DNA from: Erodium maritimum
Lineage: Eukaryota; Streptophyta; Magnoliopsida; Geraniales; Geraniaceae
Length of the DNA: 64,000 nucleotides
Direction: 5' to 3'
Assembly (NCBI GenBank): GCA_963921825.1
Contig: OY997596.1
Span: 10,979,001 to 11,043,000 of the forward strand
The notes beneath the pieces were generated by a model. That model saw only the letters and a list, made by a program, of their open reading frames with translations, was not told the origin of the DNA and did not search any database. Shown here piece by piece: positions 31,901 through 42,435 of the stretch; position 1 is the first letter of the stretch; every line of letters starts with the position of its first letter. A program made the translations under genes and the position numbers.

Positions 31901-32027
31901 TGTATAAATGAGAAATTATTCTCATTCAACTTAATTAGATTAAAAACAATATACATCTACTTATACACAAGGATTAAGGATTCCCAACTACCCTATTAAT
32001 GAAGAGATCATTAATGTGAACTTATCA
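31901..32027 (-). repeat. 5' LTR of the copia element
   Basis: 127 bp, TGTATAAA...ACTTATCA on the plus strand. It adjoins the Met-tRNA primer-binding site. Confidence 0.82.
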
Positions 32028-33279
32028 ACTACTTACTATTAATTACACAATGTAACTGGAAAATTCGTTTAAGCCTAAGGCATGCAATCGAAACTACCAA
32101 TTCAATTGGGGAACCCACATATCTCATTAACACGCAATAAACAGGCAGTATCAATCTCATTCAACTTCCAGAGATATGTAATGCTGGACTGAACACTTAA
32201 ATGACGCCCAAGAAGAATCTCTTCAAACACTCGATTGATGTTGTTTCAACCATCTTTAAGCTATCGACAGATGTTCCGTAATGTAGCTGACGAATATCAA
32301 TAATACACTTTTTATGGGGATAGAAATCAGGAACACTACAACAACGGGTAATTGGTTAAAGTAGTCATCATGCTCGACTTAGTCTTCCTGTAAGAACCGC
32401 CCCTGGTCGATCCCGGTCGAACCGGTGATTTCTGGCGAAAGTTGACTTTCGGTCGGAAAACTCAATCGACGACTCCGGAAGTCATTCGGGACCTCTCCGG
32501 GACCCAAAAATATTAGCCGTCGTTATGGTTAGCTTAGTTGGGTCGTTTCCCTTCTAAGGACTATTTGTACGAAAAAGTCAATTTCGGGTCAACGGAACCA
32601 AATTCAGAACTTTATCGAATTTAATTCAAGTGTGCTGGAAAATATTAAGGATCAAGGTGGACCCACATGGACATGTGTCCATGGTGGCTTGGAGGAGAAG
32701 AAATGGGTCTATAATGACCCATTTGCCCTCATAAGTGCCAAAATAGAAGAAAGGGAGTAAGGGGGCTTTTTAGTCAATTCAACCTTAGGTTTAAGACTCA
32801 CTTGAGCCAATATTTCAGCTCATTCTTTGTGTTGGCCGAAAATTATAGAGAGAGTAAGAGAAGTTGGAGACACCATTGCTTGGAGAAGAAGATAGTGAAG
32901 AAAGGAAGCAACTTTAAGGGATTTTCATCACCTAACTTCTCCAAAACACCTTCATCTTCATCCCCTCTTCCTCCCCAAGGTAAGTAAGCTCTAACGATCT
33001 ACTTTCAATTAAGTTGGGGTTATGGGTTTCTATAGAAATTGCATGAACTAGTTGGGTTTTGAGTTAATTGTTGTTAGATGATTGTTTAGTGAAGAGAAAT
33101 GGAAGTTTTAGCTAGAAATCTTATGGGTTTTGATTGTTTTGTTGAAACCCATTATGGGTATTGAAGTTTGGGGGTTTTGGTGACTGATTTTGGAGTTTGA
33201 TGAGGTTAGAAATGGAGGTTTTGAGGTGTAAATTCGTGGAAATGAAGTTTGAGGAAGAAGGAGATGGTTCTGCCCAGGT

Positions 33280-33490
33280 TGGCACGGAAAGGGCCTCTGG
33301 CCAGCCCTCTGAGCGGCACGGAGAGGGTCCCTGACCGGCCCTCTGAAAGGAACGGTCCGGGCTTGGTGTCGGCCCTCTGAGGGGCACGATCCGGGTCCCT
33401 TACCGGCCCTCTGAGTGGCACGGTCCGGTCCCTGACCGGCCCTCTGAGAGGCACGGTCTGGGCCTCTAACTGGGCCGCTAAGAAGCACGG
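33280..33490 (+). repeat. About 30-bp GC-rich tandem repeat
   Basis: Seven or so units of the form CCGGCCCTCTGAGAGGCACGG with variable spacers. Each contains a short hairpin (CCTCTGAGAGG). Confidence 0.8.
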
Positions 33491-34214
33491 ACCGGGCCGA
33501 GTCTTGGATCTGTGGGCCGCCCGATTTGGGCTTTGTCCGGCCCAATTTACCTTTTGGCCCAAGTCTTGATTGTTAGGAGTAATTTAGGTAATTTCTCCTT
33601 AAAACCTTCCTTGAATGATTGTTAATTCTAGTACTACTTTGTGATCTTAGACTTTGTTTCCGAGCACGGCGGAGGAGACTTCTAGGCGACTCTCTTTGAC
33701 TTAGCGTTTGGATAGCATTTGAGGTAGGGAAGAGTAGTAATTACCGTTTTAATTAAGGAATGTTAATAGTATGCATATAGGACGTTAATAACCGGTAAAG
33801 TCTTAGCTTGCATATAGGATGTGATTAACTAGTGTACTCGTCTTTAAATTATGGGAATTGTCTTGCTGTAGAATCACATGTGGCCATGTCGTGCCTTAGG
33901 ATTGTGTGTGCTGGTTGTGTTTGGTTGTGGCTAGTAGTCCTTTAATGTTGATGTATAGTATATTCCTTGCTTAATTTAAGAATCATGTTATGCTAATAGG
34001 ATGTGATAAATGTGATGAATGTGATATGGATTGTTGTCTCGTGATATGATTGGGTGAATGAATGTGATGAATGGGTTATGAATTGTTGTCTTGTGATATG
34101 ACCGGGTGAATGATAGACCGATGTGGTATGCTTGGTAAGTTGTGTCGGTAAGCTTGTTGGTATGATAAGTTCGGTATAATATGTTTGGTATGATGTTATG
34201 TGGTGTGACTTGCA

Positions 34215-34680
34215 CCCCGTGCTACGGGAAGATACCCGACCGAGGTGTGTGCCGGTACGGTATGTTGATTATTTGCTTTACCCCGATGTGCGTTTCCGGG
34301 AAGACATCTAGACCGATAGTATATTTCGGTATGATGTGTGTTGTTTCACCCCGATGTTGTGTGTCCGGGAAGACATCTACACAGATGGGTATTCCGGTAT
34401 AATGTGTTGTTTCACCCCGATGCTGTTTGTCCGGGAAGACATCTAGACCGATGGGTATTCCGGTATGATGTATCGTTTCACCCCGATGTTGTGTGTCCGG
34501 GAAGACATCTAGACCGATGGGCATTCCGGTATGATGTATTGTTTCACCCCGATGCTGTGTGTCCGGGAAGACATCTAGACCGAGGGTGTATTCCAGTATG
34601 ATGTATTTGATTCACCCCGATGCTGTGTGTCCGGGAAGACATCTAGACCGATGGTGTATTCCGGTATGATGTATTTGTTG
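34215..34680 (+). repeat. About 70-bp tandem repeat, six to seven units
   Basis: Units contain TTTCACCCCGATG, GTGTCCGGGAAGACATCTAG, ACCGATGGG and ATTCCGGTATGATGT. Several middle copies are nearly identical, so this array expanded more recently than the rest of the element. Confidence 0.9.
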
Positions 34681-35452
34681 AGTTGTGCGTGGTGATTGGA
34701 GTATCATGGTGTACTTGTCTTATGTCTGTATGATATTGGGTTTGAGTGACGTTCGTAGTGGTCTTAGTAGCATAATGTTCTGTTGTTTGTATGTTTCTTT
34801 AGCTTGGTTCTATTATCGATATTGTTGTGTTCATGTTGGTCTCGGGTTGTGATGTCAGTTATTAGTAAGTGTTATTGATCGAGTATTTATGGTAACGGAG
34901 CGGAAGTCCATTCCCTTTACTACTTTTTCCTACTGAGCGAAAGCTCACTCCATCTGTTTTACTATTTTACAGGTTTCGATGGTGAGTCGGTTTAGAGGAC
35001 GTCTCAGAGCTCGGGAGCTCATCGAGAGTCCGTGGATCTATCTTTTAGTAGAGACGTACTTTCTCTTTATGTACTAAACAATGCCCTTCTTTATTTGATT
35101 TTGAGTGTTTGACTCGTGGCATAAGATTTTTGATTTGGAACTAAATTTCGGAGATTTATTGAATACGTGCTTTGACATACAAAACCTCTAACGAAACATA
35201 CAATTCCTATATAGTGATGGGTGATCGAAGTAGTCGAACATAAGTTGTGCATGAGCTTGAGCAGGATCTCGGGTAATATACCTCCTCAACTATCATCTTT
35301 ACCGGAGTAGGGGTCAATATCATGCCCTCGATTTCCCCTTATAGTTTCCCTTAGTGATTCATGAACATTCTGTTTCTCTGCCGAGTCGTCTCTCGTAACA
35401 TAACATAATCTATTTTTGCCGAATCGAACTCATCATTATTAAACAAATCCAT

Positions 35453-35839
35453 CCAAATTATAATAAATAGAGTGTGAAAGAAGTTAATGTTGTGAGAGGA
35501 AAGAATGAGAAATTGTGGTGTGCAAAAAAAAAACAGTAGCTTCGATGGAGATTTATAGTGAAACACATACATACAATCTGATTTATTAAATATTATTTTA
35601 AATATCACAACAAAATTGGAGACATATACCATATTGTCATTTGGTCGGTCAGATGATATATCCATTGAGAAACACATTTTAAAATAAGAGTTGTGAGAGC
35701 TAATGCATGTCATTCATTTGGTAAGTGGAGACATGAGATGCACAGTTTACAGATATTTACTTGTTAACTTTATATATAAAATACAACATATTTGGGTAAG
35801 TGATTTCGTTTTTTTTTTGTAAAATGGGAACGATAATTT
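35453..35839. other. Flank of Harbinger remnant, no gene seen
   Basis: AT-rich sequence upstream of the Harbinger start. No homologous coding signal was seen. Confidence 0.4.
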
Positions 35840-37690
35840 TTACCACCAACAAATTCAATATTTTTCTCATTCCCACTTCGTTTGAACTCTGCTTGGCTTC
35901 GCTTTTGCGCCAACATTTTTATTTTTCCAAACGCCATCTATCAATACCAATATTGAATATATTTTGAACCAAGAAAAAATCGAAAACCAACGGTTCCGAG
36001 TTGATAAATCTTCAGTGATAAATATTTCATATCAAGGTGATAAAACTAGCGTTCAGTGCTGATGGCTCATATTTATGGGTTGAGGATAAACATGTGATAA
36101 AACTATATGTTTGAGGTGATAAAAACATGGTTTGAAAGTGATAAAAATGCATGACATATATGATGATTTTTATCACCCCCATTATATGTTTGTTATCTTC
36201 TCATCACATGTTTTTATTACCTCGGTAAATATGTTTTATAACCTCATTTGATGCACTTTATCACTCACTACCTGATTTTTATCACATCATCACTTGTTTT
36301 TTTTATTACCTCTGTACATGTGTTTTATCATCCAATAACCTGTTTTATCTTCTACATTAATTATAGGTTAGAGAGAGAAGCTATCGTTTCTCTCTCTAAC
36401 ACTTTCGAAATCCTACCTATGAACCGCTGCCACTCTATTTTTCCGCTTCCGTTGGTGATGGCCTTGGCTCTAGCCTTGGTGGTTACTAATAGAGAACCCT
36501 CTCCTCTCTCCCATCCCTCCTTCTTTCTTTCCCGACCTTGTCCCTTCTTCTCTCCACCTCCTTTAAGTTCTGTTCCTCTCGCTGCTTTCTCCAGCGTCCT
36601 CTTCTAGGCAACTCAACCACCTTTTTGGTTTGCGCAAACCCGTCCCTGCTCAGATCGCGCACTCCTCTCTCCACAACGTTAGATCTGAAGCCTTGCCTCA
36701 TGTTGTTGCGCTCTCTCCTTCATATTTGTGCTCCATGCACTCGACAACGTTCGATCCGATGGTCTCCCTGTGGCCTTTACTCGCCTCCATTCTTGGATTC
36801 AGGTTCGGATCTACTATTAGTTCTGTTAAGGCAATTGCTTCCGTTACCTACCCCCAATTTCTTTTCCGATGATCTCCCATCCCCCGTGCACTGTTAGTGG
36901 CGGGAACTTGGCATACCAGTGTTGACCAGAGTCGAGTTTCTTTCCTTTTTAGGCTTTGTTCAAGATCGTTTCGATTTTGAGATTAAGGGTGTGGTTTGCC
37001 GCGTGTAGTGCTGGTCGTCGACAGATTAATGTCGTTTGTAGGTGCTGGTGAACATAGTTTGTATCTTCAACATGACGATTCACGGTGATTCTCCTTGTAA
37101 GGTCGAACATCCTTCTCTGTTGCTAATCTTGTTAAGTTCGTTGTTCTGGTTTGTGCTTATTAGTTGGAATTCTTAGTTGCAGACTCTTATCTGGTTGTAA
37201 GTTTGTTCACCTTCTTGTAAGCCTTGTTGCTTTGTTTCCTCTTGAGAGTTTATCCCTTATTCTTGTTCCTTCTTCCTAAAGGCTTGAATCAATAAAGAAA
37301 TTTGTTTGCTGATAAAAAATCTAATCACATGTTTTTTTTATCATCGTAAAACGTGTGTTTTATCACATTATTACATTAACTTTATCACATTATTACATGT
37401 TTTTTATCACTTAATCTCATGGTTTTATTACCTCACCCCCGAAACTTTAGTTATTAACACTGGACACTAGTTTTATCAGCATGATATGAAACCTTTATCA
37501 GTAAAGATTTATCAACACATAAACGTTGATTGTTGATTTTTGTTTGTGCTTTAAAATTTATTCAACGTTGGTCTTGATAGATAGCCCTTACAAAAATGAA
37601 GCCAATTAGAGATCAAACGAAACAAGAATGAGCAAATTAATGAATGTGTACTTTGGTGTTTGATTCATATGTGGGTTACAATTATGCTCT
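35840..37690. mobile_element. Element with long inverted repeats rich in GTGATAAAA
   Basis: Both ends carry a matching inverted block of about 200 bp: CTCATTCCCACTTCGTTTGA and CATCTATCAATACCAA on the left mirror CTCATTCTTGTTTCGTTTGA and CTATCTATCAAGACCAA on the right, followed by GATAAATCTTCAGTGATAAA versus GATAAATCTTTACTGATAAA. Inside, many GTGATAAAA / TTTTATCAC motifs flank a unique core (36370-37310) that ends in a LINE-like tail (AATAAAG...GCTGATAAAAAA). This is probably a non-autonomous DNA transposon with captured sequence. Exact ends and target duplication were not found. Confidence 0.6.
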
Positions 37691-38392
37691 TGTTTGCGTG
37701 AATGAGGATGAAAAGTGTTATGTTATTGGGTGATAATGTGGTTTCATGATGAATGCTCTAGCTCCTGTTGGGATTGTTTTGAGGTTGAGTTTTTATGCCG
37801 ATGCTCGAGTTTGTTATCGTTAATGGTTCTTGGTTTGATCTTTTAAACGGATCAGGTTTGGTGATTTGAGGTGTTTGTGGCATGCTCCTATTTGTTTGAT
37901 TTTTGTAGCTAGACCCTCTATGTACTTTTTTTCATCCTCCGAAAAGGTTTTATTTATATATTGCTTTGCTGATAAAAAAAAGTTAGAACATGGGTGTGTA
38001 TGACTTAGATTCTCAATACATTTTATCTATATATGGCCGGTCCAATTCTCCTTTGCAGAATTGGATCTACAATAGAAATGGTCAGCGTCGATAGACCCAC
38101 CGATTCAACGAGTCAATAGATCTGAATATGTACTTTAGACCCACATTTTCGTCTTTTCAGACCAATTCAACCGCCAACTAAAACCTGAAATGACTTCACT
38201 GTGAATGTTACTACAATGCACAAGCTTCGAGGACGGGATCATCATGACAAACACCACATAAATTCGTAATGTCACTAGACAAACCTAGATCAAAAATTTC
38301 GCTACTAAGATTCTTTATTATTAATTTATCTGGTGTTAATTTTTATTATAAATTATTTTGGAGACTAAGTTATTTCTTTTTAAGTTGCTTAA
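37691..38392 (+). other. LINE 3' tail fragment and unassigned sequence
   Basis: 37.69-37.98 kb resembles a LINE 3'UTR and ends in TTTGCTGATAAAAAAAAG, an A-rich tail like the one near 37310. The remainder has no recognisable content. Confidence 0.4.
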
Positions 38393-40179
38393 CTGCTATG
38401 TCTACTGCAAAGCGAAGCTCATAGAAATGGAGCAAATCCGAAGCCTACTTCAGATGTTTTAGGAAGCGTCGAGTCAGGTAGTAAATCAACAGAAGTAATC
38501 GCTGTTTTTTAGTACCAATACACAGGAGGACCTGAGGGCAGAGGGGGTATAGATACTGGGAATCCCGGAGCTACAACAACGACCCCCCTATCTGGGAGTT
38601 CTGAATATGATGGCCGTAATAGGAAACAGGAGTTGTAGTTTATTCTGAACAAAGTACTACGTAGAATTCAGAAATGGGATGTCAAACTTTTAAATGGAGC
38701 AGGAAAGGAAGTGCTGGTTAAATCAATCCTACAAGCTATTCCGACATACACTATGAGTGTGATGAGGCTGCCACAAGGAATATTGGAGAAGATGAACGTA
38801 GCCCTAGCTCGTTTTTAATGGAAATCATCTGGTCCCGGCGGTAAAGGCATTATATGGCAATCATGGACGGCCATGTCAAGACCGAATGAGGATGGGGGAT
38901 TGGGGTTCAAAAACCTACAGGACTTCAATACGGCTCTGCTGGGAAAACAGTTGTGGATACTTGTGACGGATGAATCTAGCTTGGTGGCAAGAGTTTTGAA
39001 AGCTCGATACTATCCGGAGTCATCGGTTTTGGAGTCGATACGGAAGCCAAATCAGAGCTACGTTTGGAAAAGTATACTCTCCGCTCAGGAGCTGATTAAA
39101 AAAGGTGCATAGCGTTCGATTGGTCCAGGGACTGTCAAGTCCGCATACGTTCTGAGCCAGCAAGAACAAGCATCTGTTCACAATCAGACGGATATCTGGA
39201 CATCCATTTGGGCACTGGAAGTGATGCCAAAGGTGCGGTCCTTTCTTTGGAGAACATGTTCGAGATGTCTACAGGTAGCGCCAAATCTCCGGCGTCGATA
39301 CGTGGAATTGGAAGCATGTTGCCCTATCTGTAAGGGAGAGGACGAATCCGAGCTGCACCTACTCGTCCAGTGCCCCGTAGCAGCTGAATGTTGGGCAGAA
39401 TCTAGACTGCAGGTTCCTCAAGAGCCTACAGACATCACAGGATGGCTGAAAGCTACACTACAACTCAACCCCCCAGCATGTGGGGGGTGGTGGGATGTAT
39501 CCTGTGGGAAATCTGGAAAGCCAGAAACAAAGTAGTCTGGGAAAATACCCCTCAGACGGCCGCCGTCATCTATCAAACTACATTCTTCCTGCAAACGGGA
39601 TGGTTGGAAGCAAGAAATAGGGAAGCGCAAGCAAGACCAGGCCCTCGACAAACACACACAGAGGCAACCACGACATGGGAGCATCCAACCCAAGGAGCAT
39701 GGGCCATAAACACGGATGGAGCTTTATTTGCGGCGTCTGACAAGATGGGGACGGGATGGGTATGTAGAGATGATATGGGGCGCCTCATATGGGCTCGATC
39801 ATCCTCGTTCCATGGACCACAAAATCCGGGGCTGGTGGAGGCGTACGTTAGAGACGCTTTGACATGGCTGCTACAACATCCAGGACAACGGACCAGCGTA
39901 AGAAGTGATTGTAAGGTCGTAGTGGATATGATCAAGAAAGGAGGACAATCGTCCTCTCCTTTAGGGATAGTCGTTACCGATTGTATTTCCCTATTAGCTA
40001 GACTCGAGTGCGTGCAGCTCGATTTTGTAAAACGGACAGCGAACAAAGCAGCTCATTGGCTTGTTAGGGCGGCTTGTTCTTCCCCTGTCTGGAATTGGCA
40101 AGTGAGTCATATCCCGGAACCTTTTCACCGCATCATTATTGCCTATATTTAAATAAAAATCTATATTTACTCAAAAAAA
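38393..40179 (+). mobile_element. 5'-truncated L1-type LINE
   Basis: 3' part of plant L1-clade ORF2. Reverse-transcriptase tail (SLFFSTNTQEDL, LGIPELQQ, YLGVL; frame broken) is followed by LRRIQKWDVKLLNGAGKEVLVK, then ARYYPESSVLE (39.0 kb). The zinc-binding zf-RVT region follows (PKVRSFLWRTCSRCLQVAPNL, CPICKGEDESELHLLVQCP, 39.22-39.4 kb). A C-terminal RNase H domain comes next (39442-40152) with NTDGA, VEAYVRDAL and RSDCKVVVDMI, which keep the usual Asp-Glu-Asp set. It ends with an A tail at 40171-40179. A GTTGCTTAAC-like sequence near 38383 and GTTTTGCTTAAC after the tail may be an eroded target duplication. At least two stops, so inactive. Confidence 0.85.
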
Positions 40180-40194
40180 AAGTTTTGCTTAACA

Positions 40195-40811
40195 GTTCGA
40201 CACTTTCTGGGAAAAAACGCCTAGCGAGGGAGGAAGATCAGATCGAGTCAGAGGACTCGACATCGTCGGATGGGGAGTCACAGGCAGCAGCGGCGGGGGG
40301 CGCCAAGCACCCTCGCCTGAAGGAATGAGTCCGAGGTGGCCCGGGGAGGGGTGGGTCAACTATGGCCCCTTCCCGGCGGAGGGATGGAGACGGCACCATC
40401 TTCAGTTGATACTTATCTCCCCTGCCAGTCCGGTGTCAGCAATCTCGCGTTCAGGAGCCCTACCACTATCATTCAAGGGAGGACGACACACGCTGACATA
40501 CCGGGGGAGATGTAGGTCCACCAGTGTTCCCCTAAACGTGGCTGGCTTCGCCTCGTCCCAATTGGAAGAAGCATGCTGTATCGGTGTCACCAGACGCTAC
40601 CGCAGATACCCCCTTCGTCCACAACCTTTCACTAGAGCCGATTTTATTGCTTTCGTTTCATTTCAGTTTACTAGTTGGTTTGGTTTATGTAGGTGGAGTA
40701 TGGTTAGATACCCACCAATGTTGGTCTTTGCTTATGTAGGTGGTGTACGGTTTACGTACCCACCAAACTACCCTATAATGATTTAATACAATTGCAATGG
40801 TTATTCTCAAA
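40195..40811 (+). mobile_element. Internally deleted LINE (ORF1 end plus 3'UTR)
   Basis: An acidic/Ser-rich frame ending GGAKHPRLKE (to 40328) looks like the C terminus of a plant LINE ORF1. It is joined to a 3'UTR with repeated ATGTAGGTGGxGTA motifs and ends with an A-tail (AAAAAAAAAA, about 40809). ORF2 is missing. It directly abuts the tail of the previous LINE and lies just upstream of the CCMH leader. Confidence 0.6.
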
Positions 40812-41227
40812 AAAAAAAATCCCCTTTTCCGGACCTTAAACCCTTGAGACTTGAGATTGTGCATTCATTCATCAAAGCTCAAGAAGATTCGGAAGGAGCC
40901 AAAACCTTTCATCACTTGGATCCTCCAATTACAGAGCAACAAGTCAGGTCAGTCAGTCTGGAATCCGGTTCCCTTCTCTCAATCCGTCTTCTATAAAATG
41001 AAAAAAGTTACTAATGGTTAGGAATCCATATCGTGATTGGAAATATTATGAAACTGTTTTGTTATTTTCAACCATGGAAAATGTAATGAAAACATCAAAT
41101 TGAGTGACTTGTGAATGAATTTGGATCTGTGGGATGATCGGGTTGATGCTTAATTGAACTGGGTTTTGTTGCCTTTATTTGCAGTATTTTGAATTTGGGA
41201 TTTCTCTGCACTGTACCTCTTTCAGAA

Positions 41228-42435
41228 ATGGCTAGTAAAGAGGATGATCCACAAAAGAAGGCACAAATGGTGGACGCCCGAGCAAGGAACATCAGTCACA
41301 ACGTTCGGTGCACTGAGTGTGGAAGTCAGTCCATTGAAGATTCACAAGCAGATATTGCCATTCTGCTCAGGAAGGTAACCATCAAATGATTACCCACCAT
41401 TACAATGTTTTATGCATATAACTTAAGCATGATAATTAGGGTTTAAATTTGCCACATTTACTACTTGTTGCCATTAGGAGCCCGGGTTTCAAATTCAGAT
41501 CGCATGAGAACTAACTAGCAAAATAGAACAGCCTATCCTTTTCTTCATGTTGGTAGTATTCTGTTTATGCAACTCCAATTCTTAGAATAGTTTGGGAGGG
41601 AAGTTGTGTCCATGCTTGCATAAGATTGCCAAACTGAGATTACTATTGGACATCTCGCCATCTGCTTCTTGTTATAGCTAGACTTGTACCCACTCTACAA
41701 TATAAATATGTTTGGGTTTGTAATTAGTCATTATTCATACTCTTCGGTTTGAAAAGATTACTGTGTAACAGATAAGTATAAATATTCTGTACAAGGTAAC
41801 AAGAGGCTTGTTAGTCATAGCATATTTGGCTTGCTGTGCATCTATTCCTTACTAAATTTACTGGTTCTCAAACACTCAATTAATAACTTGTGGTCATTGA
41901 TGATTAACTACATAGATCATGAGGGCTCAACCCCTTTGACCTTTTGGGATTACCACATGATGGATAACTCTCTGGTTAGTGAGGCTTGGAAAATAATGTT
42001 TGTTAGTTAGTATCATGATGATTATGAAATGAATTTATGAACTCATAATCTACTGCGGCAGTTAATTCGTGATGAAATTCGGTCTGGGAAATCTGACAAG
42101 GAGATTTACAAGAAGCTTGAGGAGGATTTTGGGGAGACGGTACTCTATGCCCCCAAGTTTGATATGCAAACTGCAGCCTTATGGCTATCACCTGTAAGTA
42201 AGAAAATAAATAATGATTAATCTTTTTCTTCAAATATATGAAAATACTAAATATTCAGTTTTGGAAATAGCTTCTGATCGCCGGTGCTGCTACTGGAGTA
42301 TGGGCATACAACAGGCACAGACAAAGAACCAATGTTCACATTATGGCCCTGAATTTGGTTAGAGGGTTTCCATTAACCCCGAAAGAGAAGCAAACAATGT
42401 TAGGCGTCCTCACACCTCCACCCCCTGCTTCTTAA
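41228..42435 (+). CDS. CCMH: Cytochrome c-type biogenesis protein CcmH, mitochondrial
   Basis: Thiol-disulfide component of the mitochondrial System I (CCM) machinery. It keeps the apocytochrome c heme-binding cysteines reduced for heme ligation at the inner membrane. 147 aa from three exons: 41228-41374, 42062-42193 and 42271-42435, all phase 0. The conserved redox motif RCTEC lies at residues 27-31, within ARNISHNVRCTECGSQSIEDS. ETVLYAPKFDMQTAALWLSP follows, then a single membrane helix (about 94-108, LLIAGAATGVWAY) and a C-terminal matrix or intermembrane tail ending in TPPPPAS. Length is close to the Arabidopsis protein (159 aa in memory). A non-coding first exon (to 40947, donor GTCAGT; acceptor TTTGCAG at 41184) is likely. 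The two LINE tails end only about 30-400 bp upstream of this leader. Confidence 0.95.

Larger units (their letters stand above)
27197..32027 (-). mobile_element. Ty1/copia retrotransposon inserted in the Harbinger pseudogene
   Basis: About 4.8 kb, minus strand, between two 127-bp LTRs (5' LTR 31901-32027, 3' LTR 27197-27323). The primer-binding site TGGTATCAGAGCTC, matching initiator Met tRNA, adjoins the 5' LTR (complement of 31887-31900). Order of remnants in reading direction: CCHC knuckle (CFHCHDPGHTKRSC, about 31270-31225), protease (MNHMTGNPKLLNTYEHHTL, 31044-30862), integrase (30600-30247 and 29564-29096), reverse transcriptase (about 28769-27870) and RNase H (27824-27321). Gag upstream of the knuckle is mostly missing. 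Frameshifts occur throughout, and the final stop lies at the LTR edge with no clear polypurine tract. By hand count the LTRs differ at about 16 positions, so the insertion is not recent. No matching target duplication seen. Confidence 0.88.
32391..35155 (+). mobile_element. Long LTR-like element inside the Harbinger pseudogene
   Basis: About 2.77 kb separates Harbinger blocks 1 and 2. It starts TGTAAGAACCGCC with a CGGTCGAACCGG palindrome. It has a CT-rich leader ending in a donor-like CCAAGGTAAGTAAGC (about 32.98 kb) and two internal tandem arrays, but no retrotransposon protein domain. It is best explained as a very long solo LTR or a non-autonomous LARD-type element. The right boundary is placed by where Harbinger homology resumes, not by a terminal repeat. 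Confidence 0.6.
26560..35452 (-). pseudogene. PIF/Harbinger transposase pseudogene, split by two insertions
   Basis: HARBI1-like DDE_Tnp_4 nuclease remnant read on the minus strand in three blocks. Block 1 (35452-35156) has a start MDLFNNDEF and a stretch matching the FRRRFRMSR region (MFR, stop, RFCMSKHVF). Block 2 (32390-32028) has VEHDDYFNQ, RQLHYGTSVDSLKMVETTSIECLKRFF and IGSFDCMP with the first catalytic Asp. Block 3 (27196-26560) has IVMFEAVAGLDTWFGQAYIGM, NNDINILN with the second Asp, and ARKDVERDF with the third acidic residue, then MRECIITHNTIV. Stops and frame changes are present in all blocks. The insertions between the blocks are listed separately. Terminal repeats of the element were not located. 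Confidence 0.8.

Noticed and set aside
33108..33562. Minus-strand frames of 88-145 codons
   Set aside because: They are translations of the GC-rich tandem repeat in the LTR-like element.
34222..34601. Repeated peptide frames (GLDVFPDTQHRGET type)
   Set aside because: Product of the 70-bp tandem repeat. Frames occur on both strands and end with the array.
34215..34680. CRISPR-like regular repeats
   Set aside because: This is a contiguous minisatellite without unique spacers, in a plant genome.
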